Assembly: GCF_003326795.1 (NCBI RefSeq)
Contig: NZ_JPWI01000018.1
Coordinates: 23,223-87,222, forward strand
Direction: 5' to 3'
DNA: 64,000 bases
Origin: Thalassospira profundimaris
GTDB taxonomy: Bacteria > Pseudomonadota > Alphaproteobacteria > Rhodospirillales > Thalassospiraceae
Position 1 is the stretch's first letter, and each line of letters starts with the position of its first letter. The position numbers were made by a program, and so were the translations under genes. Below are positions 38,798 to 49,479 of the stretch, one piece after another. The notes beneath the pieces were generated by a model. It ran no database searches, was not told where the DNA came from, and was given only the letters and a program-made list of their open reading frames with translations.

Positions 38798-39937
38798 TTA
38801 CATCGAGCATTCCGATGCATAGGCATCGGCATGGTCAGAAAGCGCAATACCAACGATCTTGTTGGTCAGAACGTCGCCTTCTTTAACGACTTCACGAACA
38901 TAGATGTCCTGAATCGGGTGCTGGTTCGGACCAAAGACGAACTTGCCACGAACCGAGTTGAAGTCAGCAGCACGCAGCGCGTCACGGAAAGCTTCCTTGT
39001 CGGAAATGCTTGCCTTGCCCATTGCCGACAGCAAAAGGTTGGCAGTGTCAAAGCCATAGGACGCATAAAGCGACGGCAGACGACCATATTCAGCCTGGAA
39101 GGTTTCAACGAATGCCTTGTTGGTGGGATTGTCGATGTCTTTCGACCAGTTCGAGGTGTTCTTGAAACCGATTGCTTCGTCGCCAACCGCACCAAGGATG
39201 CCCTGATCCATCGAGAATGCCGGACCGATCAGCGGAATATCAACACCGGACTGTGCATACTGTTTCATGAACGCGATGCCCATGCCGCCCGGCAGGAAGA
39301 AGAAGACGCTGTCTGCACCCGATGCGCGGATCTGTGCGATTTCAGCAGCATAGTCGGTCTGGCCAAGCTTGGTATAAACTTCTTCGGCGATGTCACCCAT
39401 GAAGAAACGTTTGAAACCGGCAAGGGAATCTTTGCCCGCCGGATAGTTCGGCGCAAGAATGAAGGCCTTTTCATAACCGGCACTCGACGCATAACCGCCG
39501 GCGGCTTCATGCAGGTTATCGTTCTGATAGGAGACGCTGAAATAGTTTGCGTTGCAGCCCTTGCCCGCCAGCTGCGACGGTGCGGCGTTAACCGACAGAT
39601 ACAGCTTTTCCTGTGCAACAGCGGACGGAACAACCGCCATCGCAAGGTTCGACCAGATAATACCGGTCAGAACATCAACCTTTTCCTGCTGGATCATTTT
39701 ATCAGCCAGCTGAACAGCAACGTCCGGCTTGCGCTGATCATCTTCGATCACGACCGAGAGTTCCGGATTGTTGGCCTGTTTGACAGCCAGCATGAAGCCG
39801 TCACGTGCATCAATACCAAGACCGGCACCACCGCCCGAAAGCGTGGTGATCATACCGACCTTTACCGGATCAGCCTGCGCTGTACCGGCCACAAGCAAAG
39901 CAGCAACAGCTGCAATGGTTGTCTTCATACCCTTCAT
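38798..39937 (-). CDS. Periplasmic substrate-binding protein of a branched-chain-type ABC importer
   Basis: 379 residues. A signal peptide (to about ...GTAQA) precedes DPVKVGMITTLSGGGAGLGIDARDGFMLAVKQ, the usual Peripla_BP_6 start. GGAGG precedes the ATG. It lies between kynA and livH, which together with the aminobenzoate genes suggests it binds an aromatic such as tryptophan, kynurenine, anthranilate or a related benzoate, rather than leucine. Related binding proteins in aromatic-degradation clusters take benzoate derivatives. Ligand unproven. Confidence 0.88.
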   Translation of the reverse strand: MKGMKTTIAAVAALLVAGTAQADPVKVGMITTLSGGGAGLGIDARDGFMLAVKQANNPELSVVIEDDQRKPDVAVQLADKMIQQEKVDVLTGIIWSNLAMAVVPSAVAQEKLYLSVNAAPSQLAGKGCNANYFSVSYQNDNLHEAAGGYASSAGYEKAFILAPNYPAGKDSLAGFKRFFMGDIAEEVYTKLGQTDYAAEIAQIRASGADSVFFFLPGGMGIAFMKQYAQSGVDIPLIGPAFSMDQGILGAVGDEAIGFKNTSNWSKDIDNPTNKAFVETFQAEYGRLPSLYASYGFDTANLLLSAMGKASISDKEAFRDALRAADFNSVRGKFVFGPNQHPIQDIYVREVVKEGDVLTNKIVGIALSDHADAYASECSM

Positions 39938-39984
39938 TTAAGCCTCCGTGTTAATACATTCAGTTTTTTAGCAACACGTTGATC

Positions 39985-40014
39985 CCACGACATTTATGTC
40001 TTTTTGCGTCGTGG
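39985..40014 (-). promoter_or_regulatory. Nested dyad between kynA and the binding-protein gene
   Basis: Arms CCACGAC and GTCGTGG flank a 16-base loop, and GACAT-TT-ATGTC forms a competing inner palindrome at 39989-40000. The 137-base gap could hold an internal promoter with an operator or an attenuator; no -35/-10 pair is convincing. Confidence 0.3.
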
Positions 40015-40074
40015 TTCTTGTGAACCTGATGCCTGCCCCTGATTTTGCAGTATTTGCATCGGGTCCGTCCATCC

Positions 40075-40920
40075 TCAAAGCGTGGTTCTTACTCGCCAGA
40101 GTTCCGGAAACAGTTCAACTTCCAGCATTTTCTTGAGGTAACTGACCCCACCCGTTCCACCGGTCCCGCGTTTAAAGCCAATCACGCGTTCGACCGTGGT
40201 CACGTGGTTAAAGCGCCACCGCCGGAAGTAATCTTCGAAATCGACCAGCTTTTCAGCCAGTTCATAAAGCGACCAGTGTTTCGCCGGGTCGCTGTAAACC
40301 TTGTGCCAGGCAGCAATCACTGCATCGTCCGGAATATAGGGTGCCGATACATCGCGGTTCAGGATGTGATCGGGAAGCTCAATTCCCTCGGCCGCGACAA
40401 GGTTGAGGGCCTCGTCATACAGACTGGGTGTTGCCAGTTCGGTCTTGAGCATTTCCAGAATGTCTTCACGATGCGCATGTGGACGCAACATCGCGTGATT
40501 GCGATTGCCCAGGATGAATTCGATCTGGCGATACTGATAGGACTGGAACCCGGATGACGGGCCAAGCGCATCACGAAATGTCGTGTAATCGCTTGGCGTC
40601 ATCGTGCGCAAAACATCCCATGCATTATTGAGCTGTTCGAAAATACGTGAAACACGCGCAAGCATCTTGAAGGCCGGGCGCAGATCGCCCCCCCGGATGG
40701 CGTTGCGGGCCGCACCGATTTCGCGGATCGCAAGCTTCATCCACAATTCGGACGTCTGATGCTGAATGATGAACAGCAATTCATCATGGGCGTCAGAGTG
40801 CGGATGCTGGGCCGTCAGGATCGCATCAAGTGACAGATAATCGCCATAAGACATCTGATCGGAGAAATCCGTCCGGGCACCTTCGGTACTGGGATCATAA
40901 GGTTTGGTTGGCTTTGCCAT
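40075..40920 (-). CDS. kynA: Tryptophan 2,3-dioxygenase KynA
   Basis: 281 residues, normal for bacterial enzymes. [23 protein letters not shown] starts the fold, and [18 protein letters not shown] supplies active-site residues including the His that contacts substrate. [35 protein letters not shown] is the family hallmark, and GTGGVSYLK lies near the end. A haem enzyme that opens the indole ring of tryptophan to N-formylkynurenine. Two bases separate it from kynU. Confidence 0.97.
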   Translation of the reverse strand: MAKPTKPYDPSTEGARTDFSDQMSYGDYLSLDAILTAQHPHSDAHDELLFIIQHQTSELWMKLAIREIGAARNAIRGGDLRPAFKMLARVSRIFEQLNNAWDVLRTMTPSDYTTFRDALGPSSGFQSYQYRQIEFILGNRNHAMLRPHAHREDILEMLKTELATPSLYDEALNLVAAEGIELPDHILNRDVSAPYIPDDAVIAAWHKVYSDPAKHWSLYELAEKLVDFEDYFRRWRFNHVTTVERVIGFKRGTGGTGGVSYLKKMLEVELFPELWRVRTTL

Positions 40921-40922
40921 GA

Positions 40923-42116
40923 TCAGGTCACCGCATTGCGTTTATGAAATTCCGGCTTGTCCCAAGCCTTTGCTTCCATGATTTCGGCAAGGATTTTGAC
41001 CGCACCATCGACATCTGCATTGTCGATATAAAGCGGGGTAAAGCCAAAACGGATGACGTCAGGTGCTCTGAAATCACCAATCACACCGCGCGCAATCAGG
41101 GCCTGCATCACCGCATAGCCCTGATCGAACTTGAACGACACCTGTGATCCACGGCGTTCCGCATCACGCGGGCTTGCCAGTTCAAGCATCGGACAGGATG
41201 CCTCGACACCTGCGATGAACTGTTCGCAAAGCTCGATGCTGCGCGCACGGATATCGGACATTTCAATACCGTCCCACGCCTTCATTGCTTCTTCGAGAAC
41301 GGTCATCTGGATCACGGGCGGTGTGCCAACACGCATGCGCGACACGTCCGGTGCCGGGGTGTAGTCCGGATCAAAGGCAAAAGGTGCGGCATGGCCAAGC
41401 CAGCCTGAAAGTGCCGGGCGCGCAACCTTGGCATGATCCGGGCGGACATAGATAAAGGCCGGTGCACCGGGGCCACCATTCAGATATTTGTAAGTGCAAC
41501 CCACCGCGAAATCTGCATTGCAACCGGCCAGATCAACCGGAACCGCACCCGCCGAATGGGCCAGATCCCAGATCACCAATGCACCAGCCGCATGCGCCAG
41601 TTCGGTGATGCGTTTCATGTCATGCATGCGGCCCGTGCGGTAATCCACCTGGGTCAACATCAACACTGCCAGATCTTCATTGATCAAGCTTTCGACATCT
41701 TCGGGGTTTGGCGTTTTAAGGACATGGCCCTTATCAAGACTTTTGATCAGGCCATCCGCCATATAAAGATCGGTCGGGAAATTGCCGTTGTCCGAAACAA
41801 CAACCTTGCGATCCGGGCGCATTTCAAGCGCACTTGCCAGCGCCTGATAAACCTTGATCGACAGGGTGTCGCCCATCACCACCGTACCGGGTGCCGCCCC
41901 GATCAAACGGGCGACAAGATTGCCGACACGTTCGGGTTGCTCCATCCATTTGGCTTCGTTCCAGCCCCGGATAAGCATTTCCCCCCATTCCTTTTCAATC
42001 ATCTCCTTGGCACGGTTAGCCGCCGTTTTCGGCAGCATGCCAAGCGAGTTCCCGTCAAGGTAAATGATACCTTCGGGAATATGGAACAGGGATTTGGTGG
42101 CGGCAAAGTCGGTCAT
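40923..42116 (-). CDS. kynU: Kynureninase KynU
   Basis: 397 residues, fold-type I PLP enzyme. [13 protein letters not shown] is the N-terminal signature; the PLP lysine is in [17 protein letters not shown] and the phosphate-binding Asp in [11 protein letters not shown]. It cleaves kynurenine to anthranilate and alanine. The start overlaps the end of the 2-aminobenzoate-CoA ligase gene (ATGA), tying tryptophan breakdown to the CoA pathway. Confidence 0.97.
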   Translation of the reverse strand: MTDFAATKSLFHIPEGIIYLDGNSLGMLPKTAANRAKEMIEKEWGEMLIRGWNEAKWMEQPERVGNLVARLIGAAPGTVVMGDTLSIKVYQALASALEMRPDRKVVVSDNGNFPTDLYMADGLIKSLDKGHVLKTPNPEDVESLINEDLAVLMLTQVDYRTGRMHDMKRITELAHAAGALVIWDLAHSAGAVPVDLAGCNADFAVGCTYKYLNGGPGAPAFIYVRPDHAKVARPALSGWLGHAAPFAFDPDYTPAPDVSRMRVGTPPVIQMTVLEEAMKAWDGIEMSDIRARSIELCEQFIAGVEASCPMLELASPRDAERRGSQVSFKFDQGYAVMQALIARGVIGDFRAPDVIRFGFTPLYIDNADVDGAVKILAEIMEAKAWDKPEFHKRNAVT

Positions 42117-43738
42117 GCAGACATTTCCTGTTTAAGTCTGAAGCGCTGGATTTTTCCAGTCGCGGTTTTGGGCAATGTCTCGATAAAGACAACGGAGCGC
42201 GGGTATTTGAACGGCGCGATCGTCGCTTTTACATGATCCTGAAGCTGTTTGGCCATCTCGGGTGTCGGGTGGAAACCATCCGCCAGCACGATATGGGCCT
42301 GAACGATGGTGCCACGATCTTCGTCAGGGGCACCGATCACCGCGCATTCGGCCACCGCTTCATGGGATAGCAAGGCGGATTCGACCTCTGGTCCGGCAAT
42401 GTTATAGCCCGACGAGACGATCATATCGTCATTGCGTGCGGCAAAATGGTAGTAGCCATTTTCATCAACAAAGAATGCATCCCCGGTCAGGTTCCAGCCA
42501 TCGCGCACATAGACCGCCTGACGAACATCATCAAGGTAACGACAGCCCGTCGGGCCCCGCACCGCAAGACGGCCAACCGTGCCTACCGGTACTTCGTTCA
42601 TGTCATGATCAACGATCTTGGCTTCGTACCCGTGCACCGGACGGCCGGTACAGGCCGGGTGGCTGTCGCCAAAACGGTTGGAGATAAAGATATGGAGCAT
42701 CTCGGTCGCGCCAATACCATCAAGCATCGGTTTGCCGGTTTTGGCCATCCATGCCTCATACACCGGGGCTGGAAGGGTTTCACCGGCAGAAACAGCCGCG
42801 CGCAGCGATGACAGATCAGCACCGTCTTCCATGGCCGAAAGCATCACACGATAAGCCGTCGGCGCGGTAAAACAGACCGTTGCCTTATAGGTTTCAATGA
42901 TTTCGATCATGTTGGGCGGGGATGCTTTTTCAAGCAGCGTCGCTGTTGCCCCGAAACGCAGCGGGAAGATCGCAAGACCACCAAGCCCGAAGGTAAAGGC
43001 AAGCGGCGGGGAGCCGACAAATACGTCGTCTGGCGTAACGTTCAGGACTTCCTTGGCATAACCATCGGCAATGATCAGAAGATCACGGTGAAAATGCATG
43101 GTGGCCTTGGGGCTTCCGGTGGTGCCCGATGTAAAGCCAAGCAGTGCAACATCATCACGCCCGGTTTTGACCGCCTCGAATTTGACCGATTTGGTCAGGG
43201 CAATGCGATCAAGTTCGGCATCATGGTTGGCGGTCCCATCAAAACCGATGACCTTTTTCAAGAACTTGCTGTCCTTCGCACAGGCAACCAGTTCATCCAT
43301 CAGACGGGTATCGCAAAGGGCAAATTCGATTTCGGCCTTGTCAACGATCTGGCCCAGTTCACCCGCACGCAGCATCGGCATGGTATTGACCACAACCGCA
43401 CCGGCCTTGGTCGCAGCCAACCAGCAGGCCACCATTGCCGGATTATTGGCCGAACGGATCAGAACGCGATTACCCGGCTTGATGCCATAATCTTCGACCA
43501 GCGCATGGGCAATACGGTTGGTCCAGTCAGCCAGTTCCTTGTAGGTTCGCTGGCGACCATTTCCGATCAGGGCGGTATTATCCCCGAAACCCTGTTCGAC
43601 CATTTTGTCGGTCAGCTCAACACCGGCATTCAGATATTCAGGATAGTCGAACCCATCCAGATTGATTTCCGGCCATTCATTGAGCGGCGGGAGCTTGTCC
43701 CGTGTGAAGCTATCGGTATGTGCGGTTGGTCCGAGCAT
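42113..43738 (-). CDS. 2-aminobenzoate-CoA ligase (AMP-forming)
   Basis: 541 residues, ANL superfamily. The P-loop LLGFTSGTTGSPKATMHFHRD, GIGATEMLHIF and the C-terminal TGKIQRFRLK with its catalytic Lys are present. The overall style is that of the benzoate/2-aminobenzoate-CoA ligases. It should activate anthranilate from kynureninase to 2-aminobenzoyl-CoA. The monooxygenase/reductase using that product is encoded in the same operon, which supports the call. Confidence 0.88.
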   Translation of the reverse strand: MLGPTAHTDSFTRDKLPPLNEWPEINLDGFDYPEYLNAGVELTDKMVEQGFGDNTALIGNGRQRTYKELADWTNRIAHALVEDYGIKPGNRVLIRSANNPAMVACWLAATKAGAVVVNTMPMLRAGELGQIVDKAEIEFALCDTRLMDELVACAKDSKFLKKVIGFDGTANHDAELDRIALTKSVKFEAVKTGRDDVALLGFTSGTTGSPKATMHFHRDLLIIADGYAKEVLNVTPDDVFVGSPPLAFTFGLGGLAIFPLRFGATATLLEKASPPNMIEIIETYKATVCFTAPTAYRVMLSAMEDGADLSSLRAAVSAGETLPAPVYEAWMAKTGKPMLDGIGATEMLHIFISNRFGDSHPACTGRPVHGYEAKIVDHDMNEVPVGTVGRLAVRGPTGCRYLDDVRQAVYVRDGWNLTGDAFFVDENGYYHFAARNDDMIVSSGYNIAGPEVESALLSHEAVAECAVIGAPDEDRGTIVQAHIVLADGFHPTPEMAKQLQDHVKATIAPFKYPRSVVFIETLPKTATGKIQRFRLKQEMSA

Positions 43739-43760
43739 TGTGAAGTCCCTGATACAGCCA

Positions 43761-44915
43761 TTATTGCGCCAGCGTTTGCCGTGCGATGATTATTTTCTGG
43801 ACGTCAGACGCGCCTTCATAAATGCGAAGGGCGCGAATTTCCCGGTATAGCGATTCAACGATGTGGCCGCTGCGCACACCATCGCCGCCATGAATTTGCA
43901 CCGCCTTATCAATGACGGTTTGTGCATGATCGGTTGAATAAAGTTTTGCCATCGCGGCTTCGCGACTGACGCGCGCAGCCCCGCTGTCTTTGAGCCATGC
44001 GGCGCGATAGACCAGAAGTGCGCTGGCATCTATATCAAGTGCCATATCCGCCACATGCCCTTGCACCATCTGAAGATCAAATAACGGTGCACCAAACAGT
44101 TCGCGTTCCTGAACACGCTTGATGGTTTCATCAAGGGCACGACGGGCAAAGCCAAGGGCAGCTGCCGCCACGGTCGAACGGAAGACATCAAGAACCGACA
44201 TGGCAATCTTGAAACCGTCCCCACCCTTGCCAATCAGGCTTGAAGCCGGAATACGGCAATCAGTGAATTTCAGGCGCGCAAGCGGGTGCGGGGCAATGGT
44301 GTGCAGACGTTCGGCAATCTCGAACCCTGGAATATTGGCCGGGATCACAAATGCCGAAAGCCCCTTTGCACCGGGTGCTTCGCCGGTCCGCGCAAACACG
44401 CAATAGAAATCGGCTATGCCGCCATTGGAGATCCAGGTTTTCTCACCATTCAGGACAAACGCGTCGCCATCGCGCTTTGCATCAAGCGCGATATTGGCAA
44501 CATCCGATCCTGATTGCGGTTCGGTCAGGGCGAAGGCAGCGATCCCTTTGCCGGTACGTACTTTTGGAAGCCACTCCCCCCGGGTGGCATCAGAACCGAA
44601 CAAAGAGATCGCGCCACTCCCCAGCCCCTGCATTGCAAATGCAAAGTCGGCCAGCCCGTCATAGCGCGCAAGTGTCTCGCGGATCAGGCAAAGTGATCTG
44701 ACATCCAATTTTGAATTCGGATCGGTATGATCAATCGCGGCATGGCGAAGCCACGCACCGTCGGCCAGACGCGCGACGAGATCGCGGCATGCTGCATCGA
44801 CGTCACTGTGATCAATATTGTTCAGAGTGGCGCTTGCCCATGCATCAAGACGGGTCGCCAGTTCACGGTGACGATCTTCGAAAAACGGCCAGTCAAGGTA
44901 GGATGTATCCGCCAT
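43761..44915 (-). CDS. Acyl-CoA dehydrogenase
   Basis: 384 residues, acyl-CoA dehydrogenase fold. [14 protein letters not shown] and [21 protein letters not shown] bind FAD and substrate, and the C-terminal [34 protein letters not shown] holds the catalytic Glu in YEG. In the anthranilate operon it should act in the beta-oxidation steps after ring reduction and opening. One base of its start codon overlaps the enoyl-CoA hydratase stop. Confidence 0.9.
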   Translation of the reverse strand: MADTSYLDWPFFEDRHRELATRLDAWASATLNNIDHSDVDAACRDLVARLADGAWLRHAAIDHTDPNSKLDVRSLCLIRETLARYDGLADFAFAMQGLGSGAISLFGSDATRGEWLPKVRTGKGIAAFALTEPQSGSDVANIALDAKRDGDAFVLNGEKTWISNGGIADFYCVFARTGEAPGAKGLSAFVIPANIPGFEIAERLHTIAPHPLARLKFTDCRIPASSLIGKGGDGFKIAMSVLDVFRSTVAAAALGFARRALDETIKRVQERELFGAPLFDLQMVQGHVADMALDIDASALLVYRAAWLKDSGAARVSREAAMAKLYSTDHAQTVIDKAVQIHGGDGVRSGHIVESLYREIRALRIYEGASDVQKIIIARQTLAQ

Positions 44916-45727
44916 CAGTTACCCTCAAACACCGGTTTTTCCTTGGCGACAAAGGCCTTGTAGGCACGATTGAAGTCCTCGGTCTGCATGCAGATGGCCT
45001 GCGCCTGAGCTTCGGCCTCGATGGCCTGTTCAATCGACATGTTCCATTCCTGGGCCAGCATGGTTTTGGTCATCATGTGACCGAAATTCGGGCCTTGGGA
45101 AATGCGGGTTGCAAGCGCAATTGCTTCGGCCTCAAGAATATCAGCCTCGACCAGACGGTTATAGAAGCCCCAGCGTTCACCTTCCTCGGCTGACATCGAA
45201 CGGCCGGTATAAAGAAGTTCGGCCGCCCGACCCTGACCGATGATACGTGGCAGGATTGCACATGCGCCCATGTCACAACCGGCAAGACCAACACGGGTAA
45301 ACAGGAACGCGGTTTTGGAAGCAGACGTTGCCAGACGAAGGTCGGATGCCATGGCAATGATTGCCCCCGCACCCACACAAACGCCATCCACCGCCGCAAT
45401 CACCGGCTTGCCACAGCCAATGATCGCCTTAACCAGATCACCGGTCATGCGGGTGAATTCCAGAAGTCCCTTCATGTCCTTGTCGATCAGCGGACCGATA
45501 ATGTCATGCACATCCCCGCCAGAGCAGAAATTGCCACCGTTCGATCCGAACACCACGGCCTTGATATCATCGGCATAAACCAGATCGCGGAAGGTATCGC
45601 GAAGCTCGGCATAGCTCTCAAAGGTCAGCGGATTTTTACGATCCGGGCGATCCAGTGAAATGACCGCAACGTCCCCCTCCATCCGCCAATTGAAATGGGT
45701 CGGCTTGATGTTGGCCATCTTAGTCAT
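44915..45727 (-). CDS. Enoyl-CoA hydratase/isomerase (crotonase family)
   Basis: 270 residues from ATG 45727, which overlaps the MarR stop and has GAGG nine bases upstream; ATG 45718 is the alternative. The oxyanion-hole segments are [13 protein letters not shown] and [20 protein letters not shown]. Crotonase-fold members in 2-aminobenzoyl-CoA clusters hydrate or open the reduced ring. A role of that sort is likely, but the precise step is not evident. Confidence 0.9.
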   Translation of the reverse strand: MTKMANIKPTHFNWRMEGDVAVISLDRPDRKNPLTFESYAELRDTFRDLVYADDIKAVVFGSNGGNFCSGGDVHDIIGPLIDKDMKGLLEFTRMTGDLVKAIIGCGKPVIAAVDGVCVGAGAIIAMASDLRLATSASKTAFLFTRVGLAGCDMGACAILPRIIGQGRAAELLYTGRSMSAEEGERWGFYNRLVEADILEAEAIALATRISQGPNFGHMMTKTMLAQEWNMSIEQAIEAEAQAQAICMQTEDFNRAYKAFVAKEKPVFEGN

Positions 45728-46220
45728 GGTGGGGCGCCTCGTTATGGTGGGAGATGGTGCGAAGAATTCGAATAAGGGCATCGGCATCCGATGACGAAAG
45801 ATCGGAAAACAGATCAGATACCCAGCTTTCATGAACCAGTGCGCGCTCGGCGAAATCCTTTTCGCCCGCTTCGGTCAGGCGCACGATGGATGCGCGTCGA
45901 TCATTTTCAACCGGCAAACGGACAACCAGTCCTTCGGCGACCAGTCGATCAACGATGCCCGTGACATTGCCGTTTGACACCATCAGCGATTTGGAAAGTT
46001 CGCTCATGCGCATGCCGTCGCGTTCGCGATAAAGGGCCGCAAGAACGTCGAAACGCGGCAGGGTCGATCCGAACTCGACGCGCATTTTTTCGCGAAGTTC
46101 GCCTTCGATCTTGCGCGATACTTTCAGGATCTGAAGCCATGCCCGCAGGCGTGCCTTGGAAAGATCGGACGTTTCATTTCCGCCCTGTCCGGCAAGGCCC
46201 TGGGAATTATCCATGTTCAT
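45720..46220 (-). CDS. MarR-family regulator
   Basis: 166 residues with a strong GGAGGAG ribosome site before ATG 46220. The winged helix [49 protein letters not shown] is typical MarR. It sits inside the aminobenzoate operon, overlapping genes on both sides. Related MarR proteins in aromatic-CoA pathways repress until the CoA thioester appears. AT-rich dyads in the divergent region at 49.35 kb are candidate sites; both ideas are inferred. Confidence 0.88.
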   Translation of the reverse strand: MNMDNSQGLAGQGGNETSDLSKARLRAWLQILKVSRKIEGELREKMRVEFGSTLPRFDVLAALYRERDGMRMSELSKSLMVSNGNVTGIVDRLVAEGLVVRLPVENDRRASIVRLTEAGEKDFAERALVHESWVSDLFSDLSSSDADALIRILRTISHHNEAPHHD

Positions 46221-46975
46221 GCTTCTCCTCCCGACACGGAAATTGTCTGGCCGGTGATTGATCGCGCATTGGCACTGCACAGCCACATGACGGTATTTGC
46301 GACTTCGTCTGGCTGGATAAAGCGGTTCTGCGGATTGATTTTTGCAAGACTTGCGCGTGCCTGATCATGGCTCATGCCGGTTTTTGCAACGATATTTTCC
46401 ACCGACTTTTCAAGCATCGGTGTTTCCATAAAGCCCGGGCAAACCGCATTGACTGTGATCGGACTGTTGGCGAGTTCAACCGCCATGCCCTTGATCAGCC
46501 CGACAACGCCGTGTTTCGCCGCGCAGTAAGCGGTGACATAGGCATAACCCTTAAGACCGGCTGTGGACGCAATCGAAATCAAGCGGCCCGGCTTGGTCTT
46601 GTCCATTACAGCCAGTCCTTCGCGGAAGGTCAGGAAAGTACCGGTCAGATTGACATCAATTGTCCGTCGCCACAGATCGACCGACGTTTTACCAATCGGT
46701 GCGCTTTCGGCCATACCGGCATTGGCAATCACCAGATCAGGTGCGCCGATGGTATTCACCATGGTGGCAAACATGTTGCGCACCGATGCTTCATCGGTCA
46801 CATCGGCGGCAATTGCCGTGATATTTTCATGATGGGCGACCGCGTCAAGTACATCGACCCGACGGCCAGACACAGCAACCTTGACCCCGGCATCGGCCAG
46901 CATTCGGGCCATGACGGCCCCGACACCCGACCCGCCGCCGGTAATCAATGCACGCTGAATGGCAAGATCACCCAT
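46217..46975 (-). CDS. SDR-family dehydrogenase (3-hydroxyacyl-CoA type)
   Basis: 252 residues from ATG 46975; a GTG three bases earlier is possible. ITGGGSGVGAVMA, IANAG, the Ser in ISIASTAGLKG and YCAAKHG give a complete classical SDR active site. In this operon an oxidation of a hydroxyacyl-CoA intermediate is expected. The overlap with the MarR gene and the short gap of 6 bases after abmG place it in the operon. Confidence 0.88.
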   Translation of the reverse strand: MGDLAIQRALITGGGSGVGAVMARMLADAGVKVAVSGRRVDVLDAVAHHENITAIAADVTDEASVRNMFATMVNTIGAPDLVIANAGMAESAPIGKTSVDLWRRTIDVNLTGTFLTFREGLAVMDKTKPGRLISIASTAGLKGYAYVTAYCAAKHGVVGLIKGMAVELANSPITVNAVCPGFMETPMLEKSVENIVAKTGMSHDQARASLAKINPQNRFIQPDEVANTVMWLCSANARSITGQTISVSGGEA

Positions 46976-46981
46976 CACGAC

Positions 46982-49276
46982 TTACACCTTTCCGGTCATG
47001 ACATCGGCACGCTCAGCCAAACGCCACATCTGGTCACGTCCGGCATAATAGGGAGCTGGCCAGTTTTCGGTGCGATTGCCAAGATTGGCCGCCTGATGCA
47101 GCGTCCAATATGGATCAGCCAGATGCGGACGAGCCAGACAGACAAGGTCCGCACGTCCTGCCATCAGGATCGAATTGACGTGATCGGGTTCGTAAATATT
47201 GCCAACCGCCATGGTCGCCATTTTGGCTTCGTTGCGGATACGGTCCGAGAACGGAGTCTGGAACATGCGACCATAGATCGGACGGGCATCTTTGGTTGTC
47301 TGACCCGCAGAAACATCACAGATATCAACGTCATTGGCCTGAAGGATACGGGCGATTTCAACAGCCTCTTCTGGTGTTACGCCAGCATCACCAACCCAGT
47401 CATTGGCCGAAATACGTACCGACATCGGCTTGTTGGCAGGCCATGCCGCACGAACGGCATTAATGACTTCAAGCGGGTAACGCATCCGGTTTTCAAGCGA
47501 TCCGCCATATTCATCAGCGCGGCTATTGCTGACCGGACTGATGAAGGATGACAGAAGATACCCATGGGCGGCATGAACCTCGATCATGTCAAATCCGGCA
47601 CGATCCGCCATCCTGGTCGATGCGACGAACTGATCACGAACCAAATCCATGTCTTCGCGCGTCATGGCCTTGGGCACCGCATTGCGGTCCGACCAGGCGA
47701 TGGCAGAAGCCGACAAAAGCGGCCAGTTACCGTCTTTTAGCGGGGCATCCATTTCTTCCCAGCCAAGCTGGGTCGACCCCTTGCGTCCGGAATGACCAAT
47801 CTGCATGCAGATTTTGGCATCCGTTTCGGCATGGACGAAATCAGTGATCCGCTTCCATGCCGCTTCATGGGCATCATCATAAACGCCCGGGCAACCCGGC
47901 GTAATCCGCCCTTCGGGCGAGACGCAGGTCATTTCGGTGTAAACAAGTCCCGCCCCGCCTTTGGCGCGTTCCGCGTAATGGATCAGGTGCCAGTCGGTCG
48001 GACAGCCATCAACCGCCTTGTACTGCGCCATTGGCGAGACAACGATACGGTTTTTAAGTTCCATATCACGCAGCCTCAAGGGCACGAACATCGGATGACG
48101 CACCGGTTCTGATGCGGGCAATCCTGCCTTGCGCTGGAACCAGCCTTCGGCACTTTCAAGCCACTTGGCATCGCGCATACGCAAGTTCTCGTGACTGATG
48201 CGCTGTGATCTGGTCAAAAGCGAATAGGTGAACTGGACCGGATCGAAATCGAAGTAGCGTTCGATCTCCTCAAACCATTCCATGGAGTTGCGTGCCGCCG
48301 ACTGCAAACGCAGAACTTCAAGGCGACGTTCATCCTCATACTTGGCAAAGGCTGATTTCAGGTCCGGCTCGGAATGCAGATAATTTGCCAGCGCAATGGC
48401 ACTTTCAAGGGCAAGCTTGCTACCCGATCCGATGGAGAAATGCGCAGTTGCCGCAGCATCCCCCATCAAAACGATATTTTCATGTGACCAGCTTTTGCAA
48501 AGCACACGCGGGAAGCTTAGCCATGCAGACCCACGAATATGGTGGGCGTTGCTCATCAGGGGATGGCCGCCCAGATGATCCTTGAAAATCGCCTCGCAGG
48601 TTGCGATCGAATCTTCCTTGGACATCTCGCCAAAGCCGTATGCGTCCCAAGTTTCTTGCGAACATTCGACAATGAAGGTCGCGGTTTCATCATCAAACTG
48701 ATAGGCGTGCGCCCAAACCCAGCCCTTGTCGGTCTGCTCGAAGATGAAGGTAAAGGCATCATCAAATTTCTGATGAGTGCCCAGCCAGACAAATTTGCAT
48801 TTACGCGTATCGATGTCGGGCTGGAACTGATCAGAAAATTCGGTGCGGGTTTTCGAATTCAAACCATCGCAGGCAACGACAAGATCATATTGCTTGGCGT
48901 AGGTTGCCGCACTTTCGGCCTCGGTCTCGAAACGCAGATCAACGCCAAGTTCGCGGGCACGCTGCTGAAGCAGGATCAGAAGCTTTTTACGGCCAATGCC
49001 GCAGAAACCGTGACCGGTCGAAAGGGTCTTTTCACCGCGATATTGAACCGCAACATCGTCCCAATAGGAAAAGTTGGCGCGAATGGCCTCGGCACTTTTG
49101 GCATCATTGGCCGCAAGGTTGTCGAGAGTCTCGTCAGACAGCACCACGCCCCAGCCGAACGTGTCGTCGGGCTTGTTGCGCTCGATCACCACGACCTCAT
49201 TGGCCGGATCTCGCAATTTCATCGAGATTGCAAAATACAGTCCCGCAGGACCACCACCCAGACAAGCTACTCTCAC
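46982..49276 (-). CDS. abmG: 2-aminobenzoyl-CoA monooxygenase/reductase (fused flavoprotein)
   Basis: 764 residues from GTG 49276 with AAGGGAAA upstream. The N-terminal half (to about 380) is a single-component FAD monooxygenase: [24 protein letters not shown] and [17 protein letters not shown]. The C-terminal half is an Old Yellow Enzyme domain: [44 protein letters not shown] and a late FMN phosphate site. This fusion is the hallmark of 2-aminobenzoyl-CoA monooxygenase/reductase, which hydroxylates and then reduces the ring; many databases call it salicylyl-CoA 5-hydroxylase. With the ligase in the same operon, the aminobenzoyl-CoA function is strongly favoured. Confidence 0.92.
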   Translation of the reverse strand: MRVACLGGGPAGLYFAISMKLRDPANEVVVIERNKPDDTFGWGVVLSDETLDNLAANDAKSAEAIRANFSYWDDVAVQYRGEKTLSTGHGFCGIGRKKLLILLQQRARELGVDLRFETEAESAATYAKQYDLVVACDGLNSKTRTEFSDQFQPDIDTRKCKFVWLGTHQKFDDAFTFIFEQTDKGWVWAHAYQFDDETATFIVECSQETWDAYGFGEMSKEDSIATCEAIFKDHLGGHPLMSNAHHIRGSAWLSFPRVLCKSWSHENIVLMGDAAATAHFSIGSGSKLALESAIALANYLHSEPDLKSAFAKYEDERRLEVLRLQSAARNSMEWFEEIERYFDFDPVQFTYSLLTRSQRISHENLRMRDAKWLESAEGWFQRKAGLPASEPVRHPMFVPLRLRDMELKNRIVVSPMAQYKAVDGCPTDWHLIHYAERAKGGAGLVYTEMTCVSPEGRITPGCPGVYDDAHEAAWKRITDFVHAETDAKICMQIGHSGRKGSTQLGWEEMDAPLKDGNWPLLSASAIAWSDRNAVPKAMTREDMDLVRDQFVASTRMADRAGFDMIEVHAAHGYLLSSFISPVSNSRADEYGGSLENRMRYPLEVINAVRAAWPANKPMSVRISANDWVGDAGVTPEEAVEIARILQANDVDICDVSAGQTTKDARPIYGRMFQTPFSDRIRNEAKMATMAVGNIYEPDHVNSILMAGRADLVCLARPHLADPYWTLHQAANLGNRTENWPAPYYAGRDQMWRLAERADVMTGKV

Positions 49277-49345
49277 CAGCTTTTCCCTTCCTGATTTGTT
49301 TGGTTGTTTCGGGAAACTGATAAAACGGTACGCCTCGTTTTATTT

Positions 49346-49379
49346 TATTTCAAGCACAAATATTTTAAGTTTGAAATAT
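49346..49379. promoter_or_regulatory. AT-rich dyads in the divergent anthranilate control region
   Basis: The 203-base gap between abmG (left) and the formamidase gene (right) holds TATTTCAA (49346-49353) paired with TTGAAATA (49371-49378). Overlapping it is ATATTT-N8-AAATAT (49360-49379), a dyad of the size bound by MarR dimers. The MarR protein of the operon is the natural candidate. Confidence 0.4.
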
Positions 49380-49479
49380 CTTCGGATTTGCCTAGAATTT
49401 GGCCTGTAAACGAATTGTGCGCGCCTGTAGGATCCGGGCGACACGTGCCACTACACCAAACGATCAGGGATGAATTCAC

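Noticed and set aside
38831..39982. 383-residue plus-strand frame
   Set aside because: Antisense to the Liv-type binding-protein gene, which has a signal peptide and clear family motifs.
46367..47551. 394-residue plus-strand frame
   Set aside because: Antisense to the SDR and abmG genes, both well supported.
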